Source: Chloroflexota bacterium
GTDB lineage: Bacteria > Chloroflexota > Anaerolineae > Aggregatilineales > Phototrophicaceae
NCBI GenBank assembly: GCA_011523705.1
Contig: WTGC01000019.1
Coordinates: 1 to 48,536, forward strand
Length of the DNA stretch: 48,536 nucleotides
Reading direction: 5' to 3'
Shown: positions 25,152 through 32,918 of the stretch, piece after piece
Layout: the number at the start of each line of letters is the position of its first letter
Numbering within the stretch: the stretch's first letter is position 1
Program-made: the position numbers and the translations under genes
The notes under the pieces: model-generated
Seen by the model: the letters and a program-made list of their open reading frames with translations, nothing else
What the model was told of the DNA's origin: nothing
The model's database searches: none

Positions 25152-27293
25152 TCAATGCACATAGCGCACGGGGTCTTTGATCGCGCCGTGCTCCTCAAGC
25201 GCAGTCCCCGCCCGTTCCACCTTCTCGAGCTTGACCGCCGCCATCTTGAAATCGGGGATCTTCGCGCGCGGGTCAATCTTGTCCAAGGTCAGCAGATTGG
25301 CGGCCGCCTCGACGAAGTGAAAAGGCAGGAAGAGCGTGCCGGCTGGCGAGCGCCCGGTGACCATGACCTGACACTCGACCGAACCCCGCCGCGACGTCAT
25401 GCGCAGCCAGTCACCCGACACGACCTGCAGCGCGCCGGCGTCGGCCGGGTGCATCTCAACGATCGGCACGGGAAACGCCTCTTCCAGCCGCGAGTTGCGC
25501 GTCATCGTGCCGCCGTGCCAGTGAAAGAGCACACGCCCGGTCGTGAGATGATAAGGATATTCTTCATCCGGCAGCTCGCTCTCGGTACCATATTCCAGCT
25601 CCCAGAATTTGCCCTTGCCGCGCGGGAAGTCGTCTTCGAACAGATAGGGTGTACCGGGATGATCGGGCGCCGGGCAGGGCCAATGCACGCCGCCTTCCGC
25701 ATCCAGCCGCGCGTAGCTGATGCCTTGGAAATCGGGCGTCAGGGCGCGCATCTCTTCCCAGATCGCTTCGGGATCGCGGTAGTCAAAGCCGGCGCTTTCT
25801 CCGATGCCTAGCGCCGATTCCATGCGTTTGGCCAGGGCGCAGACGATTTGCCAATCCGGCAAGGACTCGCCGAACGCCGGCAGCGCCTGCCGCACGCGCT
25901 GCACCCGCCGGTCGCTATTGGTGAAGGTGCCCTCTTTCTCGGCGAAGCTGGCTGAAGGCAAGATCACATCGGCCATCTCGCCGGTTTCGTTCATGAAGAT
26001 ATCGATGCAGACCAACAGATCCAGTTCTTCCAGCGCGTGCTGCGCATGAGAGAGGTTCGGCTCGCTCATCATCGGGTTTTCGCCCATGACGATCATCGCT
26101 TTGATCTGCCCCATCAGCGCGCCATCGACCATTTCGGTGACGGTCAACCCGGGCTGCGGGTTCAGCTCCGTGCGCCAGCTGGATTCAAACTTCCGCCGAA
26201 TTTCGGGATCGGCGACCGATTGATAAGCGGTGTAAACATTGGGCAAACCGCCGCTATCGGAGCAGCCCTGTACGTTGTTCTGTCCGCGCAGGGGATTGAG
26301 CCCGGTGCCAGGTTTGCCCGCGTGGCCGCACATCAGCGCCAGATTCGTCAGCGAAAGCGCATTGTCGGTGCCATGCGTGCTCTGGCTGATGCCCATGCCC
26401 CAGTAAAAGGCGGCGCGCTCGGCGGTGGCGTACATCCGCGCGGCTTGGCGGATATCATCGGCAGGAACGCCACTGATCGCTTCCGCCCATTCCGGCGTGC
26501 AATGTTCCAGCGATTCGATATAGTCTTCAAAGCCTTCAGTACGCGCCTCAATGAATTCGGGATTGAAGAGATTCTCGGTCACGATGACATTCGCCATCGC
26601 CTGGAATACTGCGACATCAGTACCCGGCTTTTGCCGCAGCCAAAGTGTCGCGAAGTCGGTCAATTCTATCTGCCGCGGATCGATGACGATGAGCTTGGCG
26701 CCGTTGGCACGCACCGCCTTCTTCAGGAACAAGCTGATCACCGGATGCGTCTCGGTGGTGTTGCTGCCGGTGACGAAGAAGGTATCAAGATGCTCCATCT
26801 CGCCGATGCTGTTGCTCATGGCGCTGGAGCCGATCGCCAGCTGCAATCCAGTGACGCTGCCGGCATGGCAGAGGCGCGCGCAGTGGTCGACATTGTTCGT
26901 TTTCATCACCGCGCGCACCCATTTCTGAAAGACGTAATTGTCCTCGTTGGTCGCTTTGGCGCAGGCGTAGGTGGCGACGCTGTCTCCGCCATGCTCGCGC
27001 ACAATCGCGGAGAGCTTTTGGCTGACAAAGTCAAGCGCTTCATCCCAAGTCGCCTCGCGGAAAACGCCACGCGCGCCATCGCGGATCAGCGGCTTCTTCA
27101 GGCGGCGCGGATGGGTCGCGAAGTCGAGCCCGAAACGCCCTTTGACGCATAGGTTTCCATAGTTGGGCGCGCTGTCGAAGGGCGCCTCGACGCGGTATAT
27201 CTGCTCGTCTTTGATATGTAGATTCATCTGACAGCCGACGCCGCAGTAAGGGCAGGTGGTGCGCACGGTGGAATCGGGTTGCAGGGCAGTCAT
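25152..27293 (-). CDS. fdhA: Formate dehydrogenase catalytic subunit (molybdopterin, Cys type)
   Basis: 713 residues from ATG 27293 (GAGG eight bases upstream). [4Fe-4S] ligands are C14, C17, C21 and C49 in TTCPYCGVGC and NLCVKG. The active-site text is DHCARLCHAGSV: C142 stands where selenocysteine is found in the Sec enzymes, followed by H143, the catalytic pair. GRVLFHWHGGTMTRNS and the C-terminal domain match the molybdopterin-binding FdhF/FdsA family. It oxidises formate to CO2 in the cytoplasm; there is no Tat signal. The usual N-terminal ferredoxin domains of FdsA are on a separate gene (20703-21419). It is the first gene after a strong promoter at 27326-27354 and heads the long molybdenum block. 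Confidence 0.95.
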   Translation of the reverse strand: MTALQPDSTVRTTCPYCGVGCQMNLHIKDEQIYRVEAPFDSAPNYGNLCVKGRFGLDFATHPRRLKKPLIRDGARGVFREATWDEALDFVSQKLSAIVREHGGDSVATYACAKATNEDNYVFQKWVRAVMKTNNVDHCARLCHAGSVTGLQLAIGSSAMSNSIGEMEHLDTFFVTGSNTTETHPVISLFLKKAVRANGAKLIVIDPRQIELTDFATLWLRQKPGTDVAVFQAMANVIVTENLFNPEFIEARTEGFEDYIESLEHCTPEWAEAISGVPADDIRQAARMYATAERAAFYWGMGISQSTHGTDNALSLTNLALMCGHAGKPGTGLNPLRGQNNVQGCSDSGGLPNVYTAYQSVADPEIRRKFESSWRTELNPQPGLTVTEMVDGALMGQIKAMIVMGENPMMSEPNLSHAQHALEELDLLVCIDIFMNETGEMADVILPSASFAEKEGTFTNSDRRVQRVRQALPAFGESLPDWQIVCALAKRMESALGIGESAGFDYRDPEAIWEEMRALTPDFQGISYARLDAEGGVHWPCPAPDHPGTPYLFEDDFPRGKGKFWELEYGTESELPDEEYPYHLTTGRVLFHWHGGTMTRNSRLEEAFPVPIVEMHPADAGALQVVSGDWLRMTSRRGSVECQVMVTGRSPAGTLFLPFHFVEAAANLLTLDKIDPRAKIPDFKMAAVKLEKVERAGTALEEHGAIKDPVRYVH

Positions 27294-27325
27294 GGTGAAT
27301 CCTCGCAATGCCTGTCACTATTATC

Positions 27326-27354
27326 ATTATAGCGACCGGCGATGCCCTTGCCAA
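27326..27354 (-). promoter_or_regulatory. Strong sigma70-type promoter of the formate dehydrogenase operon
   Basis: On the minus strand: TTGGCA (27349-27354), 17-base spacer, TATAAT (27326-27331), a near-perfect match, 32 bases before the fdhA start. The predicted transcript begins near 27319. Confidence 0.8.
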
Positions 27355-27388
27355 TAAGGGCGCTCGTGGCCAACGGCGAATGCGGCTT

Positions 27389-27416
27389 TTGAAATTTTGC
27401 TATCAGACGCTAGAAT
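27389..27416 (+). promoter_or_regulatory. Sigma70-type promoter of the alcohol dehydrogenase gene
   Basis: TTGAAA (27389-27394), 16-base spacer, TAGAAT (27411-27416). Transcription would start near 27423, which excludes the in-frame TTG at 27397 as start codon. It is back to back with the fdhA promoter, 34 bases apart. Confidence 0.6.
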
Positions 27417-27438
27417 AGCGGTGAGAGCCAACGCGCAA

Positions 27439-28557
27439 ATGGAAAGGTATCCGCTTGTGAGCTATCTGGCGAACGACGCCTTGCCAAAATCCATGCCCGC
27501 CATCGTCTGTCACGGACCGGAAGATTATCGCCTCGAAGAATGGAGCGTGCCGCAGCCGGGTCCTGGCGAAGTGGTCATCCGCGTGCAATCGGTCGGCATC
27601 TGCGCCAGCGATCTAAAATGCTTTCAAGGGGCGCCGCTCTTCTGGGGCGACGAGACGCGCGAGGGTTATTGCCAGCCGCCTGTGATCGCAGGTCACGAGT
27701 TTGTCGGTGAAGTGGTTGCGCTGGGCGAAGGGGCGGGCGAGCAATATGGCTTGCAGTTGGGCGATATCGCCGTCTCAGAGCAGATCGTGCCTTGCTGGAA
27801 GTGCCGCTTTTGCAAGCGCGGGCAATACTGGATGTGTCAGGATAAGCATGACGTCTACGGCTTTCGCCAAGCCACCATCGGCGCGATGGCGGAGTACATG
27901 CTCTTCCCGGTCGGCGCGCTGAATTATAAAGTGCCCGACTCGCTGCCCGCCCACCATGCCGCCTTCATCGAGCCGCTGGGCTGTTCGATCCACGCGGTCG
28001 AACGCGGCGAAATCACCTGGCATGATGTCGTTGTGATCGCCGGCTGCGGTCCCCTGGGCTTGGGCATGGTGGCTGCCGCCCGTTTGAAGAATCCGCTACT
28101 GCTAATTGCCATCGACCTCAACGACGAACGGCTGGAAATCGCCGAGCTCTGCGGCGCCGACATGAGCATGAATCCGAACAGGATCGATGTCATCGACGAG
28201 GTGCTGAACCTGACCGATGGCTACGGATGCGATGTTTATATCGAAGCGACCGGTTATCCGGCTGCCGTGCTGCAAGGCTTACAGATGATCCGCAAGCTGG
28301 GCACTTTTGTCGAGTTCAGCGTCATGCGCGAGCCGGTCACCGCCGACTGGACGATCATCGGCGATACCAAGGAACTCAACATCCATGGATCACACTTGAG
28401 TCCCTACACGTATCCCATCGCCATTGATATGCTGAGCAAGGGCTTGTTGCCGATGGATCGCATCATGACGCACCAGTTGCCCTTGACGGACTTCCACGCC
28501 GGCATGGATCTGGTGGCTGCTGGCACGGAATCTGTTAAAGTCACCTTGACGCCTTAA
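27439..28557 (+). CDS. Zinc-dependent alcohol/polyol dehydrogenase (MDR family)
   Basis: 372 residues from ATG 27439, chosen because the promoter lies just upstream; ATG 27493 (MPAIVCHGPEDY) is an alternative. Catalytic zinc: C in GICASDLK and GHEFVGEV. Structural zinc: the CWKCRFCKRGQYWMC cluster. NAD-binding: IAGCGPLGLG followed by an aspartate (AIDLND), so NAD is likely. It resembles sorbitol/threonine/erythritol dehydrogenases and I would place it among polyol dehydrogenases. It lies upstream of three tandem SDRs, but a repeat-rich gap of 178 bases separates them. Confidence 0.9.
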   Translation: MERYPLVSYLANDALPKSMPAIVCHGPEDYRLEEWSVPQPGPGEVVIRVQSVGICASDLKCFQGAPLFWGDETREGYCQPPVIAGHEFVGEVVALGEGAGEQYGLQLGDIAVSEQIVPCWKCRFCKRGQYWMCQDKHDVYGFRQATIGAMAEYMLFPVGALNYKVPDSLPAHHAAFIEPLGCSIHAVERGEITWHDVVVIAGCGPLGLGMVAAARLKNPLLLIAIDLNDERLEIAELCGADMSMNPNRIDVIDEVLNLTDGYGCDVYIEATGYPAAVLQGLQMIRKLGTFVEFSVMREPVTADWTIIGDTKELNIHGSHLSPYTYPIAIDMLSKGLLPMDRIMTHQLPLTDFHAGMDLVAAGTESVKVTLTP

Positions 28558-28573
28558 CCCGCCGGGCAATCGA

Positions 28574-28621
28574 TGTAGGGCGACCCATTGCCGCGCGTAG
28601 ACACAGCGGGTCGGTCGCCCG
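28574..28621 (+). repeat. Interspersed palindromic repeat, long form variant
   Basis: TGTAGGGCGACCC at the left and GGTCGGTCGCCCG at the right enclose a core with GCGTAGACACAG. Arms are complementary. It resembles the copies at 28672 and 29540. Confidence 0.6.
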
Positions 28622-28671
28622 CTTAAGACGAAGCTCTATGGTCGACGCTAGTGTCGCCCATCATCCGAATC

Positions 28672-28720
28672 TGTAGGGGCGAGGTCGCGTAGACACTGAC
28701 CTACGGCGGTGACTCGCCCG
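28672..28720 (+). repeat. Interspersed palindromic repeat, long form (copy A)
   Basis: GTAGGGGCGAGGTCGCGTAG begins the element and GGTGACTCGCCCG ends it; the ends GGGCGAG and CTCGCCC pair. A second copy at 29540-29587 differs at one base in 48. Confidence 0.75.
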
Positions 28721-28735
28721 AAACGAGACGAAGCA

Positions 28736-29467
28736 ATGTCAAACTCACTCTCTGACAAAGTCGTCATCATCACCGGCGCCAGTTCCGGCATTGGCGAAGC
28801 CGCAGCCAAACTGCTGGCTGAACAAGGCTGCAAACTGACGCTGGCCGCCCGCTCGGTCGACAAGATGGAAGCGCTCGCGGGGGCGCTGGCCACCGAGACG
28901 CTCGTCCTTCGCGCCGATATGACCGAGCCGGCTGACATTGAGCGCATGGTCGCGCGCACTTTGGAGCGCTTCGGTCGCATTGATGTCATGCTGGCAAACG
29001 CCGGCGTCTACATCCCCGGGCAATTCGCTGACGGGGATATCGATGCTTTCTCAATGATGCTCAAGCTCAATGTCGATGCGGTTTTTCGCTGCGCGCACGC
29101 GGTGATTCCAGTCATGGCGGCGCAGGGCGGCGGCGATATCGTCGTCACCAGCTCGATTGCCGGTCACGTCGATATTGAAGGCGAGCCCGTTTACAGCGCC
29201 AGCAAACACGCGGTGCAGACCTTCGTACACACGCTGCGGCGGCAAGTGGCGGAGGATGGCATTCGCGTCATGTCCCTGGCGCCCGGTCCAGTGGCCAATC
29301 CGATGCAGTCGCTTTATGAAGCGGAGGAGCAAAGGCGCGCGGTCGAGGAGACCGGCTCGCACCTGGCTTCGGAAGATTGCGCCGATGCGATTGTCTTCAT
29401 GCTGTCGCGGCCCGCACACGTCACCATTCGCGATCTGGTGATCTTGCCGCAGATGAACCGCGTCTAG
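28736..29467 (+). CDS. SDR oxidoreductase, tandem paralogue 1
   Basis: 243 residues from ATG 28736 (MSNSLSDKVVIITG). Classical SDR: TGASSGIG at 13-20, NAG at 88-90, S139/S140, Y153 and K157 in YSASKHA. An arginine at position 39 (AARS) after the second strand points to NADP(H). It aligns without gaps over the first 190 residues with the SDRs at 29643 and 30392. Members of this group reduce carbonyls or serine-like hydroxy acids (YdfG-like); no substrate can be named. The upstream gap consists mostly of palindromic repeats. Confidence 0.92.
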   Translation: MSNSLSDKVVIITGASSGIGEAAAKLLAEQGCKLTLAARSVDKMEALAGALATETLVLRADMTEPADIERMVARTLERFGRIDVMLANAGVYIPGQFADGDIDAFSMMLKLNVDAVFRCAHAVIPVMAAQGGGDIVVTSSIAGHVDIEGEPVYSASKHAVQTFVHTLRRQVAEDGIRVMSLAPGPVANPMQSLYEAEEQRRAVEETGSHLASEDCADAIVFMLSRPAHVTIRDLVILPQMNRV

Positions 29468-29501
29468 GGGCTCGCCATTGGCTGGCCCATAGTTCGAAAC
29501 C

Positions 29502-29526
29502 GTAGGGGTGAGCCACTGGGGCGCCC
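29502..29526 (+). repeat. Interspersed palindromic repeat, short degenerate copy
   Basis: GTAGGGGTGAGCC (from 29502) faces GGGGCGCCC (ending 29526). Degenerate arms. It is part of a run of repeat copies that fills 29468-29642. Confidence 0.4.
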
Positions 29527-29539
29527 ATAATTCGAGACC

Positions 29540-29587
29540 GTAGGGGCGAGGTCGCGTAGACACTGACCGACGGCGGTGACTCGCCCG
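29540..29587 (+). repeat. Interspersed palindromic repeat, long form (copy B)
   Basis: It is the same 48 bases as 28673-28720 apart from one T-to-G change in the core (CCTACGG against CCGACGG). The arms GGGCGAG and CTCGCCC are unchanged. Confidence 0.75.
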
Positions 29588-29599
29588 CTCAACGCGAAA

Positions 29600-29627
29600 G
29601 TGTAGGGGTGACAGTTGTGTCGCCCGT
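29600..29627 (+). repeat. Interspersed palindromic repeat, short degenerate copy
   Basis: GTGTAGGGGTGACA faces TGTCGCCCG; the arms GGTGACA and TGTCGCC are complementary apart from a wobble. It ends about 16 bases before the next start codon. Confidence 0.45.
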
Positions 29628-29642
29628 CGAAGGAGACAGAAT

Positions 29643-30377
29643 TTGCCCGAATCACTCAATGACAAAGTCGTCATCATCACCGGCGCCAGCTCGGGCATCG
29701 GCGAAGCCTTTGCGCGCCGCTTGGCGGACGAGGGCTGCCAGCTGACGCTGGCCGCGCGCTCGCTCGACAAGCTGGAAGCCCTGGCCAGCGAGTTGGAGGC
29801 GGAGTCGCTGGTCGCGCCCGCTGATATGACCGTTCCCGCCGATATCGCCAACATGGTCGCGCGTACGCTGGAGCGTTTTGGGCGCGTTGATGTGATGTGC
29901 GCAAACGCCGGCATCTATGTTCCCGGCGAATTCGCCGATGGCGATATCGAAGAACTGACCCGAATGCTCCGGATCAATGTCGACGCGGTACTGCGCTGTG
30001 CTCACCAGGTCATCCCGTCGATGCTGGCGACTGGCGCAGGCGATATCGTCGTGACCAGCTCCATCTCCGGTTTCATCGATGTGCATTGGGAGCCGATCTA
30101 CAGCGCGAGCAAACACGCGGTACAGACATTCGTGCATACGGTGCGGCGTCAATTGGCTGGCAGCGGCATTCGGGTGATGTCCCTGGCGCCAGGACAGGTG
30201 GCGAATCCGCTTTGGGGCTTCCACGAGGCAGCTGATATCGAGCGCGTCTCGGCCGGCGCGCGCACCCATCTGACCTCGGAAGATTGCGCCGAAGCTCTGG
30301 TCTATATGCTGTCGCGCCCGCGCCGCGTCACCATCCGCGACCTGGTAATCCTGCCGCAGAATCAGGTGAATATCTGA
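29643..30377 (+). CDS. SDR oxidoreductase, tandem paralogue 2
   Basis: 244 residues. The start is TTG 29643: GAAGGAGA lies eight to nine bases upstream and the N-terminus then matches the paralogues residue by residue (MPESLNDKVVIITG). TGASSGIG 13-20, NAG 88-90, Y153 and K157 are at the same numbers as in paralogue 1. Residue 39 is also arginine. Well over half of the residues match paralogue 1 by eye. It is separated from paralogue 3 by only 14 bases, so 2 and 3 share a message. Confidence 0.92.
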   Translation: MPESLNDKVVIITGASSGIGEAFARRLADEGCQLTLAARSLDKLEALASELEAESLVAPADMTVPADIANMVARTLERFGRVDVMCANAGIYVPGEFADGDIEELTRMLRINVDAVLRCAHQVIPSMLATGAGDIVVTSSISGFIDVHWEPIYSASKHAVQTFVHTVRRQLAGSGIRVMSLAPGQVANPLWGFHEAADIERVSAGARTHLTSEDCAEALVYMLSRPRRVTIRDLVILPQNQVNI

Positions 30378-30391
30378 GGGGAGTCGCGCTT

Positions 30392-31123
30392 ATGACAGAT
30401 TCGCTCATGGGCAAAGTCGTCATCATCACCGGCGCCAGCTCGGGTATCGGCGCGGGCGCCGCTCGCCTTTTGGCTGAGGAGGGCTGCAGCCTCGTTCTCG
30501 CCGCTCGCTCGGTCGATAAATTGGAAGCGCTGGCGGACCAGCTCCCCGGCGAGAGTCTGGTCGTGCGCGCCGATATGACCGCCCCGGCGGACATTGAGAG
30601 AATGACGGCGCGCGCGCTCGAGCGTTTCGGCCGCATTGATGTGCTCTTCGCCAATGCGGGCATTTTCATTCATGGTGATTTCGCCGCGAATGACATCAAA
30701 GACATTTCCGACATGCTTACGATCAACGTGGAGGGCGTCTTGCGCTGCGCCCACGCGGTCATTCCCGTAATGAAGGCGCAGGGATCTGGCGACATCATCG
30801 TCACCAGCTCGGTGGCGGGCCATGAGAAGCTGCACCGTGGTCCGGCTTACGGCGCGACCAAACACGCGATTGAGACTTTCGTCAATACGCTGCGCCGGCA
30901 GGTTGCCGGAGACGGCATCCGCGTGATGTCGCTGGCGCCAGCGCGGGTCGCTAATGAGTTATGGAACTTGACCGACGCGGATGAGATTGAAAAGGCGACG
31001 GTGGGCGATCAGCATTACTTGAAGGTAGAAGATGTGGTAGAGGCAGCCGTGTATATGCTCACGCGGCCGCGGCATGTGACGATTCGCAATCTGGTCATCA
31101 TCGCGAAGCAGCAGGATGTTTAA
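30392..31123 (+). CDS. SDR oxidoreductase, tandem paralogue 3
   Basis: 243 residues from ATG 30392, preceded by GAGGGGAG. It is gapless with paralogues 1 and 2 through the Rossmann and active-site region: TGASSGIG 13-20, NAG 88-90, S139/S140, Y153 and K157 (here YGATKHA). It diverges most after residue 140 and in the substrate loop (NELWNLTDADEI), which suggests a different substrate. A longer in-frame start at 30284 would overlap paralogue 2 and is rejected. Confidence 0.92.
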   Translation: MTDSLMGKVVIITGASSGIGAGAARLLAEEGCSLVLAARSVDKLEALADQLPGESLVVRADMTAPADIERMTARALERFGRIDVLFANAGIFIHGDFAANDIKDISDMLTINVEGVLRCAHAVIPVMKAQGSGDIIVTSSVAGHEKLHRGPAYGATKHAIETFVNTLRRQVAGDGIRVMSLAPARVANELWNLTDADEIEKATVGDQHYLKVEDVVEAAVYMLTRPRHVTIRNLVIIAKQQDV

Positions 31124-31137
31124 TGATGTGTGAGACA

Positions 31138-31584
31138 CTATTTCATAGATTTTCTTCGGAACGTTGACATCGGCGGAGGGTGCAGCCCGGTCTTTTTCCA
31201 TTCACGTCGGGCAATTAACATTCTTGGCTGATTCATGTTTAAGCGCATGATCGTCGCGCGCCCAACTGAAGTCAAGCCAGCTATTTCGCTGCCGTCTTCA
31301 CTCCAACGAAAATGTTCTTCCCAACGGTCGCTGCGCGGGTCATATAGACGAGCTTCAAGTTGAAGATCTGGATCTTGACCGGTTTGAAAGTTAAGCTTGA
31401 AGCTGTTGCAACTGACACAGGAGAGGCAGAGATTCTCCGAGATAGTTGCGCCACCGGCCGATACAGGAACGATGTGATCCACGACCATTGACACCACAAT
31501 ATTCTGTTGTGCCTGACAGTATTCGCACTGCCATTGCGCGCGATCGGCGACAAGATCTCGCAGTCAGAGGGGCGTCCGCGACAT
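31138..31584 (-). pseudogene. HNH endonuclease gene with in-frame UGA at codon 7
   Basis: Reading from ATG 31584 gives MSRTPL, then TGA (31564-31566), then LRDLVADRAQWQCEYCQAQ and on without a break to 31138 (148 codons). The part after the stop is a normal small HNH protein: CEYC zinc knuckle half, DHIVPVSAGG with the catalytic histidine, SENLCLSCVSCNSFK, then a C-terminal arm. ATG 31584 directly follows the TAG of the upstream gene and is preceded by GAGGTGG, so it is clearly the natural start. No ATG, GTG or TTG lies between the TGA and CEYC. Either a recent nonsense mutation, a sequencing error, readthrough, or a rare CTG start at 31563. A downstream GTG start at 31497 would lose the CEYC half-site. 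Confidence 0.7.
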
Positions 31585-31998
31585 CTATTCCACCTCAGCT
31601 TTTGTGTTAAGGTATACGTCAATGTCGTGACCGCGTTCCTTCAACAGCACCAAGGCTCGTGACCGCAGAAGCATTTGACGATCAACCAAGTCAACAAAAT
31701 ACTGCAATTCCGCGTTTTCTTGCTTTGTGAGCGTTCCTTCTGAGCCGCGATACAGGAGTTCACGCATGCGATAGTCCTGCGACTGGGTCAAGCGTTGATA
31801 AACCAACGCCCAAAGTTGCTCGTCAGTACAATCGCAGAGTCTGTTAAGCTGATACTCAACGATTGAGTTGTTGCCAAAAAGGAGAGCTAAGCCTTCTTGC
31901 AGAATAGATTCAATACTGCAGTTTTCACCCTCTGCAATTACGCGAACGTACTCTTCAATTTCGGGAGCAATTTCCAACTCTACCGTTGACCGTTTCAT
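31585..31998 (-). CDS. Unknown 137-residue protein upstream of the HNH gene
   Basis: I know no function for it. The N-terminus looks like a short antitoxin-like strand (RSTVELEIAPEIEEYVRV), followed by a helical part with LTKQENAELQYFVDLVDRQ and LRSRALVLLKERG. That C-terminal pattern is frequent in small proteins encoded directly before HNH endonucleases in Cyanobacteria and Chloroflexota (recollection, not a search). Its stop codon abuts the HNH start (TAGATG), so the two form a coupled pair. Own promoter at 32029-32058. Visibly lower G+C than neighbouring metabolic genes. Confidence 0.6.
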   Translation of the reverse strand: MKRSTVELEIAPEIEEYVRVIAEGENCSIESILQEGLALLFGNNSIVEYQLNRLCDCTDEQLWALVYQRLTQSQDYRMRELLYRGSEGTLTKQENAELQYFVDLVDRQMLLRSRALVLLKERGHDIDVYLNTKAEVE

Positions 31999-32028
31999 CA
32001 GTCAGTCGCCTCACCACACATTCCCAAC

Positions 32029-32058
32029 ATTATACAGAAAACGTAACTGCCTTGTCAT
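32029..32058 (-). promoter_or_regulatory. Sigma70-type promoter of the HNH cassette
   Basis: On the minus strand: ATGACA (32053-32058), 18-base spacer, TATAAT (32029-32034), 31 bases before ATG 31998. Confidence 0.6.
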
Positions 32059-32081
32059 CTTTAACATTAGCTGGCACTTCC

Positions 32082-32918
32082 TCACTCCAGCAGCGTCCGC
32101 GCATTAGCCAAACTCCGCGGCACGCCTTCCGCCAGCGGCTCCTCCGCGCCTTCATATTCCAGCGACCACCAGCCGTCATAGCCCGCGGCGTCCATGACCG
32201 CGCGAATCGCCGCCAGGTCAACCAGGCCGTCACCGATCACGGACCCGGTCAGCAGTTGCCCGTCCGGATCGGCGAAAACATGGCTGGCCTCGTCGCCTAC
32301 CGCGCGACGCATATCCTTCAGATGCGCCAAGACCACCAGGTCAGCCAGATCCTCGGCCGCTTCGGTGGGGTTCTGTCCGACGGGCAAGAAGTTGCCCGTA
32401 TCGAGATTGACCCGCAGAGCGGGTGATGCGACCGCGTCGATGATGGCGCGCACCTGATTGCTGCGCCCGGCGAACTTGCCATGGTTCTCCAGCGCCAGGG
32501 TGACACCATGGGTTGCGGCGTAGGCGGCGCCGGCGGACAAGCCTTCCAGTATCCAGTCCGTGCCTTGCGCCTGCGATACGCCTTCGCGCGCGCTGCCGCT
32601 GAAGACGCGCAGGATGTCTGTGCCCAGCTCAAGCGCGACGTCGACCCCGCGTTTCAAATCGGCAAGTTCCTGGGCGCGGGCGCTCGTGTCCGGCTGAATG
32701 AAGTTATTGCTGATGGAATACACCGCCACTTCCATGCCGGCAGCGGCGATCCGCTCCTTGACCAATGGGATCTCGCGCTCGGCATCGCTCCAGAAGATAT
32801 CGAGCAATTCCACACCGGCGACGTCTTGGGCGGCCGCGTAGTCGACGAATCCCATCAAATCGAGCTGCCCAGCCTGGATCGCTCTGAGGCAACTGTACAT
32901 GCTCAAGCTAAGTTTCAT
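32082..32918 (-). CDS. Sugar phosphate isomerase/epimerase-like TIM barrel
   Basis: 278 residues of the xylose-isomerase-like (AP endonuclease 2) fold: [41 protein letters not shown] and [11 protein letters not shown] carry the usual metal-binding glutamates, aspartate and histidines. Members act as ketose epimerases, inosose isomerases or dehydratases. The start overlaps the oxidoreductase gene before it by four bases (ATGA at 32915-32918), so the two act in one pathway, probably for an inositol or rare sugar. Confidence 0.9.
   Translation of the reverse strand: MKLSLSMYSCLRAIQAGQLDLMGFVDYAAAQDVAGVELLDIFWSDAEREIPLVKERIAAAGMEVAVYSISNNFIQPDTSARAQELADLKRGVDVALELGTDILRVFSGSAREGVSQAQGTDWILEGLSAGAAYAATHGVTLALENHGKFAGRSNQVRAIIDAVASPALRVNLDTGNFLPVGQNPTEAAEDLADLVVLAHLKDMRRAVGDEASHVFADPDGQLLTGSVIGDGLVDLAAIRAVMDAAGYDGWWSLEYEGAEEPLAEGVPRSLANARTLLE

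Noticed and set aside
26865..26871. Selenocysteine codon at the formate dehydrogenase active site
   Set aside because: The codon for residue 142 is a cysteine codon (TGC), not TGA, so the enzyme is of the Cys type.
26037..27152. 371-residue open frame on the plus strand opposite fdhA
   Set aside because: Shadow of the codon pattern of fdhA; no motif and no ribosome site.
28672..29587. CRISPR-like direct repeats
   Set aside because: Only two near-identical copies about 870 bases apart with a gene between, palindromic ends, and no cas gene.
31281..31622. 113-residue open frame overlapping the HNH gene
   Set aside because: Different frame from the HNH motifs; no recognisable domain, and it overlaps both real genes of the cassette.
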